In this document: positions 1 through 10,082 of the stretch, one piece after another
Numbering within the stretch: the stretch's first letter is position 1
How the letters are laid out: every line of letters begins with the position of its first letter
Assembly: GCA_029204225.1 (NCBI GenBank)
Contig: CM055102.1
Location: 26,390,922 to 26,454,921 of the forward strand
Direction of reading: 5' to 3'
DNA from: Diphasiastrum complanatum
Taxonomy: Eukaryota > Streptophyta > Lycopodiopsida > Lycopodiales > Lycopodiaceae
DNA length: 64,000 bases
Program-made: the position numbers and the translations under genes
Notes under the pieces: generated by a model
The model's database searches: none
The model's input: only the letters and a program-made list of their open reading frames with translations
What the model was told of the DNA's origin: nothing

Positions 1-585
1 CTGGAGTTTTGCACGTGTGAACCAGGCCACAATGTTTTTATTTACTGTATTTTTTCAGTATGATGAAGTGTCAAACTTCATACCCTTCAAAATGAGACCA
101 TTTTGATGTATTTTGGTCATATAAGCCATTTTTAGCTATTTTTCCTATATAGGGAATATCTAGGGTCAAGTACCTTCTAGAGAGAGGAGAGAGAGTCATC
201 TTCCTCATCCATAAATAGTAGGGAAGTCGTGGAAAACAGGTTGGAGAAACCTTTTGTATGCTTCATTGAGATCAATAGATCATTGTCATTGTTTCTTCCT
301 CCATTGAGAGCATTGTTGTGTGTATTGTCTTCAAGCTATTGTGTATGATCTTAGGTGCTTTCCAAAAGTGGTAGGCTGATGTATTATGGACTGTATAATG
401 CTATTTTGGGCCGCACTTGATGTTTATGGAAGTTTCCATTTGTGATAAATGCTTTTTGATCAAGTTCTTTGCATTCTAGGTAGCATAGAATGTGTTGCCA
501 ATTCCTAGCTTATGTAGTTTGGAGTGCAAGCATTCAAGCCAATGATCTTGGAGTTTAGATCCACTTAGGATCTGTATTTTTCACA
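1..585 (+). repeat. 5' LTR of Copia-1, truncated by window start
   Basis: It aligns base for base with the LTR at 5706-6360 from its position 71 onwards and ends in TTTTTCACA directly before the primer-binding site. A TATA-like ATAAATA lies at 211-217. Four substitutions separate it from the 3' LTR, at 155, 227, 234 and 371 here. Confidence 0.95.
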
Positions 586-600
586 TGGTATCAGAGCTGG
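586..600 (+). other. Primer-binding site of Copia-1 (initiator tRNA-Met)
   Basis: TGGTATCAGAGCTGG follows the LTR end with no spacer. TGGTATCAGAGC is complementary to the 3' end of plant initiator tRNA-Met, the usual Copia primer. Confidence 0.93.
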
Positions 601-1757
601 TTGGCTTCTATTTACAGTAAGTATTCCATTTTTGGTGATATTTGGATGTTTGATCAAGTTCTAGCATGATTTTGCATTGCTTTGTTGATCAAATCTTACT
701 AACCTTTGTTTTGTGAGTTGAACTTGTGGATCAAAAGCATATTTCAGGTCTATTGAAGATCAGAGGCTGAAAAGAAACTATTTTGGATCAGATCATAACA
801 CCTAATCATTTGTGATTGTGAGGCTTGTGCATATTCAATACTAACAATGTTCTTTTCAATCCTATTGTTGACAATCTCCATTCTTGGATGAACACTCTCC
901 TTAAGTGGATGAAACTTCTCCTTAAGTGGATGACAAATGCTCTTTTGAGTGAGTTGTAATTCTCCTAAAGGCTGAGCAAAGCTCCCATTTGGATGAAAGA
1001 TCCCCTTTTTTGGGTGAACATATTGTAAGCTCCATTGTGAAGAGCATATTGTAAAGATTGTCATCAATTTTGGCATAATTTTTGGTGTACTTTGTTGAGC
1101 ATGTAAGTAACTCTCCTTATGTAATTTGATTGGAGCATTTGATGGAAGGTGTTAACCATTATGCAAGTGTGTTTTCAGGTTCTTAACAGGTTGAGGAACA
1201 TTCTCATGTGAAGTGATCTTAGATCTACATCTAAACACCAAGATTTGACAAGATAGTGAAGCTAGTCTTGTGATTCACTAAGTGTGCTCATTCATTCACC
1301 TCTAAATCTTGTATTTATCACTTGCTGGAGTTTATAAACTTTTAGAAGTGTGGTTTACATGTGGTTTTACAGGTTGAATCAATATCTTAGTGTGTTGATC
1401 ATATGTTGATCAAGTTTGTTCATTACTAGGTAATCTTGGCATCCTAGTTTTGGGTATTTTCTAAGAATGCAAGTAACTCTTCACACCATAACTTGATTTG
1501 GTCACTTGCTGGAAAGTTTGAGAGCTTAAGCAAGAGTGTGTTCAGGTTGGTTTGATTTTGTAATCCATTCTTAGTGTGTGCAAAGTGTTGCATGTGTTTC
1601 AATCTTCCTTTCTATGCTTGGAAACCATCTAGGTTCAAGATAGAAGTGTTTTAGGGTCCTAAATCTTCATAGATCTCTTTATCTATCATTTGTTGAGAGA
1701 AAAGTGAGTGCTAAGTGCTTTAGGACAGAACCTAAAAGTTGAAGAAACATTAGAATC
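601..1757 (+). other. Untranslated leader of Copia-1
   Basis: About 1.16 kb lies between the PBS and gag with no sense gene. It holds degenerate repeats: two roughly 90-bp units near 1096-1190 and 1467-1550 (both with a GCAAGTAACTC-like or GTAAGTAACTC-like start and a GTGTGTTTTCAGG-like or GTGTGTTCAGG-like end), and a short CTCCTTAAGTGGATGA repeat near 893-930. An antisense 108-codon frame at 750-1076 is present in both copies, but the DNA is nearly identical, so this is not evidence of function. Confidence 0.75.
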
Positions 1758-4076
1758 ATGGCTTCCAATGGTGGGATCATGCTAGAGTCTAGTGAAAGGT
1801 TGAGTTCATCAAACTACTCTACTTGGAAAGTGAGGATGGAGTCCTTACTTGAGTTGAATGAACTCATGGACATAGTTGCAGAAATTGAAGAGAGACCTCT
1901 CACACTTCAAGAGCAACAAAGGTTTGATAAGAAGGCCAAAAGGGCTCTTCATATCATTAAAATGAATGTTACAAATGAACTTCTCAAGGAAGTTGGAAAG
2001 TGTCAAAGTGCAAGTGAGGCATGGAATGCCTTAAAGAAGCTCTTTGAATCAAAGTCCACATCTAGGGTATTGACCCTAAGGAGACAAATATTTTCTAGTA
2101 GGCAAAGAGAGGGTGAAAGTGCTCATGCATTTATCTTGAGAGTTAAGTCCCTAAGTGATGATTTAGCATGCATTGATGAGAACATAAAAGATGGTGAAAT
2201 AGTCCAAGTTATGTTGAATGGTTTGCTAAATGAACATGCTAACCTTGTGCAAAGTTTTGCCATTCAAAGAGTCTTGCCAAGTGTGGTTGACTTGCAAGAA
2301 ATCTTATTGGCTGAAGAACATAGGTTGCAATCAAAGCTTGATGGTGCATCCTTGCAAGGTGGAGGTGAAGAGGCTTTCTTCACAAAAGGCAAATTCAAGG
2401 GCAAAGGTAAAGGCAAAGGGAAATGGTCCAAAGGTGGTAACTTTGATCATGATGATCACTCTTCCTCTTCCTCTTCTACTAAGAACAATAAGTCAAAGTT
2501 CAAGTGCTTTTATTGTGGGATAAAAGGTCATTTTGCAAATGAATGTTATAAGAAGAAAAGAGAGCAAGGAGAGAGGCAAGGAAATCTTACAATAGATGAG
2601 GAAGAACATAACACATGTGAATCACTTGTTATGACTTCAAGTTTGTTAGCCAACATAGATGATAATGATCCTTGGTGGATTGATAGTGGAGCCTCATCTC
2701 ACATGACAAGACATAAGGAATACTTTACATCCTTATTGTCTTATGAGGGAGAAGGTAACATCATCTACACTGCAAATGATGGTCAATGTGACATCAAAGG
2801 CATAGGCACTATTCCTATTTCCCTTTCAACAAATAGGAAAGCAAATCTTGAAAATGTTTTGTACATTCCTTCAATCACTAAGAATTTGCTTAGTGTAAGT
2901 CAAATGATTGACAAAGGACTTGATGTGGAGTTCATTGGAGATGCATGTTTGATAAGTAAATGTGGATCCTTGATTGCTCAAGGTAGGAGGCATGGTAAAC
3001 TTTTCAAGCTTGATGCATGTGTGATCTCTAATCATGAAGGATGTATGGCTAGGGAGCAATTGACAAACCAAGAAGTTTGGCACAAGAGGTTGGGCCATCC
3101 CAACTTCAAATCTTTGGAGGTAATGGCAAAGAAAGAGCTTGTTCTTGGTCTCCCTAAAAGTCTTGTTGCAAACAATAGTGTTTGTGAACATTGTGCCTTG
3201 TCCAAATCTCATAGACTTGCTTATTCTAGATCTACTTCTAGATCTAAAGAAGCTTTTCAACTTGTGCATTCTGATATTCATTCTTCTAGTACAACTAGCA
3301 ATGGTGGGGCAAAGATGTATGCAACTTTCATTGATGACTTTAGTAGGTATACTTGGATCTATCTTCTTAAAAGTAAGGATGAAGTGTTTGCTGCATTTGT
3401 CAAGTTCAAGAATGAAATGGAAAACCAATTCAATACAAAGATCAAATGCTTAAGATCTGATAATGGAGGGGAATACACCTCAAATAGGTTCAAAGACTTT
3501 TGTATAGCACATGGGATTAAGAGGGAGATGTCTAGTCCTAGGACTCCACAACAGAATGGAGTGGCCGAGAGGAAGAATAGAACCCTTTGTGAATGTGCCA
3601 AGGCAATGAGACTACATGCTAGTCTTGCTAAGTCTTTTTGGGGGGAAGCTTTAGCATGTGCTAACTATCTATGTAATAGATGGACAAGTGCTTCCTTGGA
3701 TGGTAAAACTCCTCATGAGGTTCTTTATGGTAGAAGGCCGAGTGTCAAGCATTGTAGGATCTTTGGATGTACATGTTTTGTCAATATCACACTTGATGAT
3801 AGAACTAAAGAAGATCCTTCATCAAAGAAGGGTGTGTTTGTTGGCTATAGTGAAGTAAGCAAGGCTTACAAAGTGTACATTCCTTCTACAAAGAAAGTTG
3901 TCATAAGTAGGGATGTCATCTTTCATGAAGAGAATGTTTCCAATGTTGTTGATGTTGATGTTGATGTGCCTACTAATCATCATGATGTGCAAGATGTCTT
4001 GGATGAAGATGGGATGCCACTCCAAAGCAAACTTCAAGGAAGACTCAAAGGCAAAGGGCTAAGCCATCAAGGCTAA
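1758..4076 (+). CDS. Copia-1 Gag-protease-integrase part of the polyprotein
   Basis: This 772-residue frame starts at ATG. Gag is the UBN2-like Copia type ([14 protein letters not shown] near the N-terminus). A CCHC zinc knuckle ([14 protein letters not shown]) spans residues 250-263. The aspartic protease active site is [11 protein letters not shown] with D309. The pre-integrase HHCC zinc site has [10 protein letters not shown] near 441-450 and CEHC near 476-479. The integrase D,D35E triad is visible as D506, D568 (RSDNGGEY) and E604 ([10 protein letters not shown]). The frame then runs into a stop at 4074-4076, while reverse transcriptase continues in another frame that is open from 4007. 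The final residues after about position 4007 are therefore probably out of frame. The protein would package and integrate the element, but Pol is uncoupled unless the break is bypassed. Confidence 0.92.
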   Translation: MASNGGIMLESSERLSSSNYSTWKVRMESLLELNELMDIVAEIEERPLTLQEQQRFDKKAKRALHIIKMNVTNELLKEVGKCQSASEAWNALKKLFESKSTSRVLTLRRQIFSSRQREGESAHAFILRVKSLSDDLACIDENIKDGEIVQVMLNGLLNEHANLVQSFAIQRVLPSVVDLQEILLAEEHRLQSKLDGASLQGGGEEAFFTKGKFKGKGKGKGKWSKGGNFDHDDHSSSSSSTKNNKSKFKCFYCGIKGHFANECYKKKREQGERQGNLTIDEEEHNTCESLVMTSSLLANIDDNDPWWIDSGASSHMTRHKEYFTSLLSYEGEGNIIYTANDGQCDIKGIGTIPISLSTNRKANLENVLYIPSITKNLLSVSQMIDKGLDVEFIGDACLISKCGSLIAQGRRHGKLFKLDACVISNHEGCMAREQLTNQEVWHKRLGHPNFKSLEVMAKKELVLGLPKSLVANNSVCEHCALSKSHRLAYSRSTSRSKEAFQLVHSDIHSSSTTSNGGAKMYATFIDDFSRYTWIYLLKSKDEVFAAFVKFKNEMENQFNTKIKCLRSDNGGEYTSNRFKDFCIAHGIKREMSSPRTPQQNGVAERKNRTLCECAKAMRLHASLAKSFWGEALACANYLCNRWTSASLDGKTPHEVLYGRRPSVKHCRIFGCTCFVNITLDDRTKEDPSSKKGVFVGYSEVSKAYKVYIPSTKKVVISRDVIFHEENVSNVVDVDVDVPTNHHDVQDVLDEDGMPLQSKLQGRLKGKGLSHQG

Positions 4077-5710
4077 CCTATGATGAAAAAGGAAAGCAAG
4101 TGGTGGACAACTCTAACTTTGCTTTTCTTACCTCTTTTGATGAACCAACTTGTGTAGGTGAAGCAATTCAAAAGAAGGAATGGATCCAAGCCATGGATCA
4201 TGAGCATCAAGCACTCATCAAAAGCAACACATGGAGGTTGGTAAAGCTTCCAAAGGACAAGAAGGCAATTGGTTGTAAGTGGATCTTCAAGATCAAGACA
4301 AATCAAGATGGATCAATCAACAAGTACAAGGCAAGGTTGGTGGCAAAGGGGTATGCTCAAGAATATGGTATTGACTATGATGAGACCTTTGCACCCGTGG
4401 CAAAGATGGTAACTATTCGAATCCTAATCTCTCTTGCAACTCTTTATGATTGGGATATGTGGCAAATGGATGTTACTAATGCCTTCTTGAATGGTGATCT
4501 TGAAGAAGATATTTACATGGAGCAACCCGAGGGCTATGTTTCACATGATGAGCCTAATCATGTGTGCTATCTCCAAAAGAGTTTGTATGGGCTAAAGCAA
4601 GCACCAAGGAGTTGGTATGCTAAGCTCAATTCCTTCTTACTTTCTCAAAACTTTGTTATGAGTGAGTATGATCATTCTCTCTACTTTAGATTGAATGAAA
4701 ATGATATCACTTTACTTTTGATCTATGTTGATGACATTATCTTAAGTGGTGGTAACAATCTAGATATAGATGAAATCAAGATGGCACTCAAAAGAGAGTT
4801 TGAAATTCAAGATCTTGGTAAACTTCATTATATCTTAGGAATAGAGATTATTAGAACTTCTAAATCTACATTCATATGTCAAGAAAAGTATGTTAACTGT
4901 ATTCTAAAAAGGTTTCATATGGAAGATTGTAAAGTTGTTTCTACTCCTATGGAATCAAATGTAAAGCTAACTACAAGAAGTAATGAAAGATCCTTCAAGG
5001 ACATTACTCTCTATAGAAAGCTAATAGGATCTCTTATATGGTTAACCATCACAAGACCTGATCTAAGCTTTGTGGTTGGTAAACTAAGTCAATTTATGCA
5101 AGATCCTAGTGAGGCTCATTGGAAGCTAGGAAAGAGAGTACTTAGATACATCTCGGGATCTAGAGATTTTGGCATCTTGTATGGAGGTACTACACCTAAC
5201 CTTTGTGGATTTTCAGATTCAGATTTTGCAGGTGATCAAATGGATAGGAAGTCAACAAGTGCCTTTGCAATCTATCTTGGAGATGGAGTGGTCTCATGGC
5301 TATCAAAGAAGCAACCAACTATCTCTCTATCTTCCACCGAAGCCGAGTACAAGGCATTAACAACATGCACCAAGGAGATTCTTTGGATCAAGAGGATGTT
5401 ATTGGATCTTCACTTGCTGGAACCAGAGAAGACTCCAATCATACTTTGTGATAACCTTTCAGCCCAAAGCTTGGCAAGCAATCCTGTTTTTCATGCAAGG
5501 AGCAAGCACATTGAGATTGCTCACCATTTTGTGAGAGATCAAGTCATTGCCAAAGAGGTGGAGCTTCAACATGTCTCTTCAAAGGAGTGTGTGGCTGATA
5601 TCTTCACCAAACCATTGGGAAAGGACCTATATTTAATGCATAGATCTAATCTTGGAATGTGCTCAAAGACTATGTTGAAACTAGCATCCAATGTTGAAGA
5701 GGGAGTGTGA
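4007..5710 (+). CDS. Copia-1 reverse transcriptase-RNase H part of the polyprotein
   Basis: The frame is open from 4007 and is the -1 frame relative to gag. No ATG near its start is convincing; the first usable in-frame codon is a GTG at 4100, so it is read as the continuation of Pol. The RT palm carries QMDVTNAFLNG and the catalytic pair IYVDD at about 4724-4735. RNase H carries GFSDSDFAGD, STEAEYKAL and LCDNLSAQSLA, and the frame ends with the Copia tail VADIFTKPLG. No stop interrupts it, so this half is intact apart from the missing join to gag. The stop codon (5708-5710) lies inside the 3' LTR, so the last codons overlap the polypurine tract. Confidence 0.93.
   Translation, partial: RWDATPKQTSRKTQRQRAKPSRLTYDEKGKQVVDNSNFAFLTSFDEPTCVGEAIQKKEWIQAMDHEHQALIKSNTWRLVKLPKDKKAIGCKWIFKIKTNQDGSINKYKARLVAKGYAQEYGIDYDETFAPVAKMVTIRILISLATLYDWDMWQMDVTNAFLNGDLEEDIYMEQPEGYVSHDEPNHVCYLQKSLYGLKQAPRSWYAKLNSFLLSQNFVMSEYDHSLYFRLNENDITLLLIYVDDIILSGGNNLDIDEIKMALKREFEIQDLGKLHYILGIEIIRTSKSTFICQEKYVNCILKRFHMEDCKVVSTPMESNVKLTTRSNERSFKDITLYRKLIGSLIWLTITRPDLSFVVGKLSQFMQDPSEAHWKLGKRVLRYISGSRDFGILYGGTTPNLCGFSDSDFAGDQMDRKSTSAFAIYLGDGVVSWLSKKQPTISLSSTEAEYKALTTCTKEILWIKRMLLDLHLLEPEKTPIILCDNLSAQSLASNPVFHARSKHIEIAHHFVRDQVIAKEVELQHVSSKECVADIFTKPLGKDLYLMHRSNLGMCSKTMLKLASNVEEGV
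5696..5705 (+). other. Polypurine tract of Copia-1
   Basis: GAAGAGGGAG lies immediately before the LTR start TGTGAAAA, the expected plus-strand primer site. It also encodes part of the Pol C-terminus. Confidence 0.85.
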
Positions 5711-6360
5711 AAATTGTCAACATTTCCTAGCTAGTTTGAGGCCTAAATTGGCTAAAATTGTAAATAGTTTTGGTTCTGGAGTTTTGCACGTGTGAACCAG
5801 GCCACAATGTTTTTATTTACTGTATTTTTTCAGTATGATGAAGTGTCAAACTTCATACCCTTCAAAATGAGACCATTTTGATGTATTTTGGTCATATAAG
5901 CCATTTTTAGCTATTTTTCCTATATAGGGCATATCTAGGGTCAAGTACCTTCTAGAGAGAGGAGAGAGAGTCATCTTCCTCATCCATAAATAGTAGGGAA
6001 GCCGTGGAGAACAGGTTGGAGAAACCTTTTGTATGCTTCATTGAGATCAATAGATCATTGTCATTGTTTCTTCCTCCATTGAGAGCATTGTTGTGTGTAT
6101 TGTCTTCAAGCTATTGTGTATGATCTTAGGTGCTTTCCAAAAGTGATAGGCTGATGTATTATGGACTGTATAATGCTATTTTGGGCCGCACTTGATGTTT
6201 ATGGAAGTTTCCATTTGTGATAAATGCTTTTTGATCAAGTTCTTTGCATTCTAGGTAGCATAGAATGTGTTGCCAATTCCTAGCTTATGTAGTTTGGAGT
6301 GCAAGCATTCAAGCCAATGATCTTGGAGTTTAGATCCACTTAGGATCTGTATTTTTCACA
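5706..6360 (+). repeat. 3' LTR of Copia-1 (655 bp)
   Basis: It starts TGTGAAAA and ends TTTTTCACA, an inverted repeat of about 8 bp at the ends. It differs from the 5' LTR at 5930, 6002, 6009 and 6146. The following bases, ATCCA (6361-6365), should be the right target duplication; the left partner is outside the window. Confidence 0.95.
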
Positions 6361-6784
6361 ATCCACAAGTCCGCTGGTAAGCGAGACATCCATTCGTGAG
6401 AGAATTGTATTTCTCTCACGCCAACGCACTGCGTGGATCTGCATGCAGTGCTTGAAGAATCAAAGAAAAATCAATAGATGATCTTGTAGCCATTGTGCAC
6501 ATGTCTTTTTTTAATGATGTATGATCTTGAATGCAAATGTATCTGCTGTTATTCGTGCGTTTGATTCTCACATTCATTTCAATTCCACACATTGGTTGAA
6601 TTCGTTGAATGCTGCATTAATTTATAAACGTAGATCAACAGTGCCTGACTACATTTTGGAGGACTGTAGGAGTGATTCAGCTGGCAGTGTCCAGCGACCA
6701 CATCTGAACTCTATCCGAATCGCATTGAGTCATGGTTGCTTCACTTTCGCGACTGTTTCGCAACCGCGAATCCATTCTCATCAG
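6361..6784 (+). repeat. 5' LTR remnant of old Copia-C
   Basis: It ends in CATTCTCATCAG before a primer-binding site. It resembles 12880-13245 (shared CATTCGTGAGAGA, TCTCTCACGC-like and CAGTGCTTGAA-like blocks and a shared end), which is the 3' LTR of the same element. Copia-1 inserted into it, so its left part lies beyond the window. Confidence 0.65.
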
Positions 6785-6797
6785 TGGTATCAGAGCC
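6785..6797 (+). other. Primer-binding site of Copia-C
   Basis: TGGTATCAGAGCC matches the initiator tRNA-Met primer site and lies about 90 bp upstream of the gag ATG. Confidence 0.85.
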
Positions 6798-6889
6798 GTG
6801 CCTATCTTGTCATAATCTGACATAGCCAAGAAGCTGTCAGATCCAGAAGGCCAAGCATTCAGACGAACAACCATCAACGAGGGAGCAAA

Positions 6890-8075
6890 ATGGCTTCAAT
6901 TAACAACATGCAGAGCAAGATCTGCACAATTCTTGATTCTTCAGTATCTAGCTTTCTAGCCTGGAAAGTTAAGACATCACTCATACTCAAGGGCGAAGGA
7001 CTCTTCCCCTGGGTGGATGGCACAGAAGAGATGCCTTCAACATCAGACAAGGAGCTACGCGAGTGGAGGGAGAAAAACGACAAGGCAGTAGTCTTGCTAT
7101 CATCTTCCATCAAAGATAGTCTCACACTTGACCTGGCTACACTCTCCAAAGCTAAGGAGATGTGGGATGCATTGCTCACCAGATTTCAGACAAAATCAAG
7201 AAGTCAAATCACGATGCTGGAAGATCAGCTAACAAATCTACAGTGGGATAAAAGGACCTTACCTCTTTTGTAAGAAAGATGAAGGATCTGTTTCTATCAC
7301 TACACAACTCTAGAATAGAGAATGCAGTGTCAACTGAGAAGCAGCTCACCTACCTGTTGAGAGCCTTATCCAGATCATTCCAGACGATGAGAACCCTGTT
7401 CGGGAAAGATCCTACCATGAACCTCGAAAAGGCGATTGTCGAGGTTCAAGAGGAAGTCGAGGCCAGAGAACATCTTGATCACAAAGATGGTTCTGACCAG
7501 GCCCTCTAAAAGAGAAATCCAAGAAACAATTTAAGCCTAAGAGGGAGTCGAATTAGAGATAGGTTTGTGACCAACAAGCAGAGGGGACCAACAAAGGCAA
7601 TTGGAAGAGCAAAGGGAGGTCAAAACAACAAGGTGCAGACAAGAAGACTTGCGTGAGATGCAGAAGAGACGGGCATACAGTAGATACATGCTGGCTCAAT
7701 CCCAAGATTGAGTGTATTCACTGCTACAAGAAAGGTCACGCAGTCATGGATTGCCGCCAGAACTCGAGGAACAAATCAGCGCAGAACAGACAGGAGAACA
7801 GCAACAGTTCATCCTATGTCGAGGAGCTTGAGAGCAAAAAGATGGGCGAAGAAAGAACGAACAGAAACTGTTCGACCGCCTACATCTGTGAAGACATGTG
7901 TGCAGCATCAACATCTGACACACATGAGGTGATCCTAGATTCATGAGCCACCTCACACTTCGTGACATCAAGACAAATAATGTCTGATTTCAGAAGTGCT
8001 GATAAGCCTCTACTCAAGAGTTCCTTCATCAAACATACATCCAATCTTGGAATAATTCCAAGATCCATGCTGTTT
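6890..8075 (+). pseudogene. Copia-C gag and start of protease (broken)
   Basis: Gag starts at the ATG at 6890 (MASINNMQSKICTILDSSVS). The UBN2-like domain is recognisable up to 7509 but needs frame changes near 7265 and 7510. Two consecutive CCHC zinc knuckles follow (CVRCRRDGHTVDTC and CIHCYKKGHAVMDC, about 7651-7752), unlike the single knuckle of Copia-1, so this is a different Copia lineage. The protease active site reads VILDS, stop, ATSHF near 7930: the glycine of DSG has become TGA. Homology fades near 8075, where a foreign insertion begins. The integrase half resumes at 10083. Confidence 0.88.
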
Positions 8076-9354
8076 TAGATTAGATATCCTTTTAGGAGGA
8101 GTGTCGAAGTTATAAAAAGTTATCTATAATAGCTTTAGGGGTTTACTACGTTTTTATGTCAAGCATCTTTGTGTAGGAGTTTGATAGGGCCAAAATTGGC
8201 AAAGATGGCAAAATGGTCAATTCCACATGTAAAGCCACAATTTGGCCAGAAATAGTTCATGATGTAAACTCAAGCTAGTTAGGCTTGTGGCACTAGGTTA
8301 AATGTAATTTGATGAGTGATCAAGTCAAAGTGTTGGTCAAAGGGTCCAATCAAAATTGAGAAATCCTCATGAAGGGTCCAATAGAATTGCAAGATGGATG
8401 CATCACTCATCCAATGGCATTAGAGGGGCTAGGATTAGGGGTCAATAGGAAGTAAACATGGCTATTCACGAGTTTCATATGTACTCTCATTACCAATCAT
8501 AATCTAATTGAGTTTTTGAGTCATATTGAGTGCAATCAAGTTTTGCTTGTATTTCCTTCTCTCTCTACCCAAGGACAAATTGGTCTATTCTCGCTCTACC
8601 CGAGGAGAGAAGCTTAATTTTGCTTAGTTTTTTCATGAAGTACTTCTCTTACATGTGAAAACACTTTGGTTATCAATCTATGCTTCTATCTTTGCCTCTC
8701 CTTAGATTTTGATCTAGATCTTGGATTTCAATCTAGTATTGATCTAAAGTGCATAAGCTTTGCTTAGGAGATCATTCACACACATTAGGGCATTCCCAAA
8801 CGTGTGAAATTTCACATCAAGACCCCTTATTATGGTTGAGATTATATTTCTCAACCTCCTATCAAATCTACTTTCTTGATCAAATTTTGATTTGCAAATT
8901 TTCTCTTCATAAATTGGCCTTCCACTCTATGCCCTTGAAGTCTAAATGCCCCTTTTACCAAAACAAACTTGTCCCTTTTGTCATTGCCACGAATTGACAA
9001 TTCTCCACTTATACTTGCTGCTTTGATATGAGTGAAACCTAAGATCATAACTAGATTCTATCATGATTATAATAACGATCATTTAGATTTTCTTTGGCAT
9101 TTTTTAAAGGACCAGTCTCTTATGGGCCATCTAAAAGATGAAATGGTTTGGGCTTGCCTAGTGAAGCTTCTCCAATCTTTCTAACAAAAAGTATAATGTG
9201 TACCTTTAGTTTACAATTGGTACATATGCACTAGTTCAATGTTTGTTGGCCTTTCTACATAGTCAATCCTTTTGTTTCAATGATTAGTTCACTTTTACTA
9301 CTTTCTCTTTATTAACCTCCCATCATGACCTATAGAATGGTAGATAGAGGGCTG
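8076..9354. other. Uncharacterised insertion inside Copia-C
   Basis: There is no convincing coding potential. The sequence is AT-rich and LTR-like in texture (TATAAAAAG near 8113, pyrimidine-rich blocks near 8550-8620). It separates the Copia-C protease remnant from a family E fragment. I could not match it to another copy in the window. Confidence 0.4.
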
Positions 9355-10070
9355 GTAAACAATCGTCCCATCGTGCTTGAACTGACGCCAACAAAGCCAA
9401 ATCTTTTGCAAATAAGGCTGAGTGCCTAGCCGTCAGATCTGGTGAAAACATATATTCCAGAGAATAAGCTTAGAGTGCTCGATTAAAATCAACTACGATA
9501 TTCCAGTTGTATGGCTGGTGAATTGTAGGCCAATTTGGTGTATGGATGTTGATTTTATCCATTGGCACACCAAGGTCCTTCCATTCATTCCTTCTTGGCA
9601 TCGGAACGTAATATTGATTCACCCTGAGATGGCGCGATCTCGCAACATAACTCCTAATTGAGTTTGGAGTTTTCACGAAAACAATTCTGCGTCATGGTGG
9701 TTGCTCACCCATTGTAGGTAGCTTATCCCAATCCTTGTCGTCTTTGATCTCTGAAGTTTTGAACTTGATCACCCAACCATCCCTCGAGGACTCATACATA
9801 TGTTGTTGTAGGAATTTCTAGATTTCCTCCTCGATGGTGACTGGTCTTCAAAATAGTGGTACGACCATTGAAGTGGATGGCCCTGCTTTGGTTTCATGAG
9901 GTACGACTCTCTCTTCTTCGAGTAGCTAATCCATGCCCAAATCATTCTGGCCCTAATCCTGTGGTCTCGACAAAAGACTGGCATGACGGGCACTATAATT
10001 TGTGGCATTGTCTTCAAAACTTGAGTGGTGGCTTTTTCGTAATCCTTGATTATCCCTTTAGCATTCGCCA
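9355..10070 (-). pseudogene. Family E retroelement protein fragment, copy E-a
   Basis: Read on the minus strand, two segments resemble the longer copy at 28553-29566. At 9470-9676 there is a block with PMPRRNEWKDLG, then IHTPNWPTIHQPY and VVDFNRAL. At 9769-10071 there is an N-terminal block starting ANAKGIIKDYEKATTQV. By eye about three quarters of residues agree over the first block, although the nucleotides have drifted and frames are broken. No known domain was recognised. The fragment was inserted into, or recombined with, the older Copia-C and lacks an LTR. Confidence 0.65.
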
Positions 10071-10082
10071 ACTCTTGTTGTT

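Larger units (their letters stand above)
1..6360 (+). mobile_element. Copia-1, nearly complete Ty1/Copia LTR retrotransposon
   Basis: The order is 5' LTR, primer-binding site, long leader, gag-protease-integrase, reverse transcriptase-RNase H, polypurine tract, 3' LTR. This is the Ty1/Copia order, with integrase before reverse transcriptase. The window starts about 70 bp inside the 5' LTR, so the left end and left target duplication are missing. The right flank starts with ATCCA, inside a degenerate LTR of an older Copia, so this is a nested insertion. The pol frame is broken once between positions 4007 and 4076. A close sister copy lies at 18947-25376; by eye the internal regions differ at about six positions. 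Confidence 0.95.

Noticed and set aside
750-1076. Antisense 108-codon frame in both Copia leaders as a gene
   Set aside because: The two DNA copies are nearly identical, so conservation carries no information, and the frame follows a simple nucleotide repeat.
4040-4076. Programmed -1 frameshift signal in Copia-1/2
   Set aside because: No X_XXY_YYZ heptamer in the gag frame within the overlap; AAAGGCAAAGGG does not fit the phase. Kept only as an open question in the findings.
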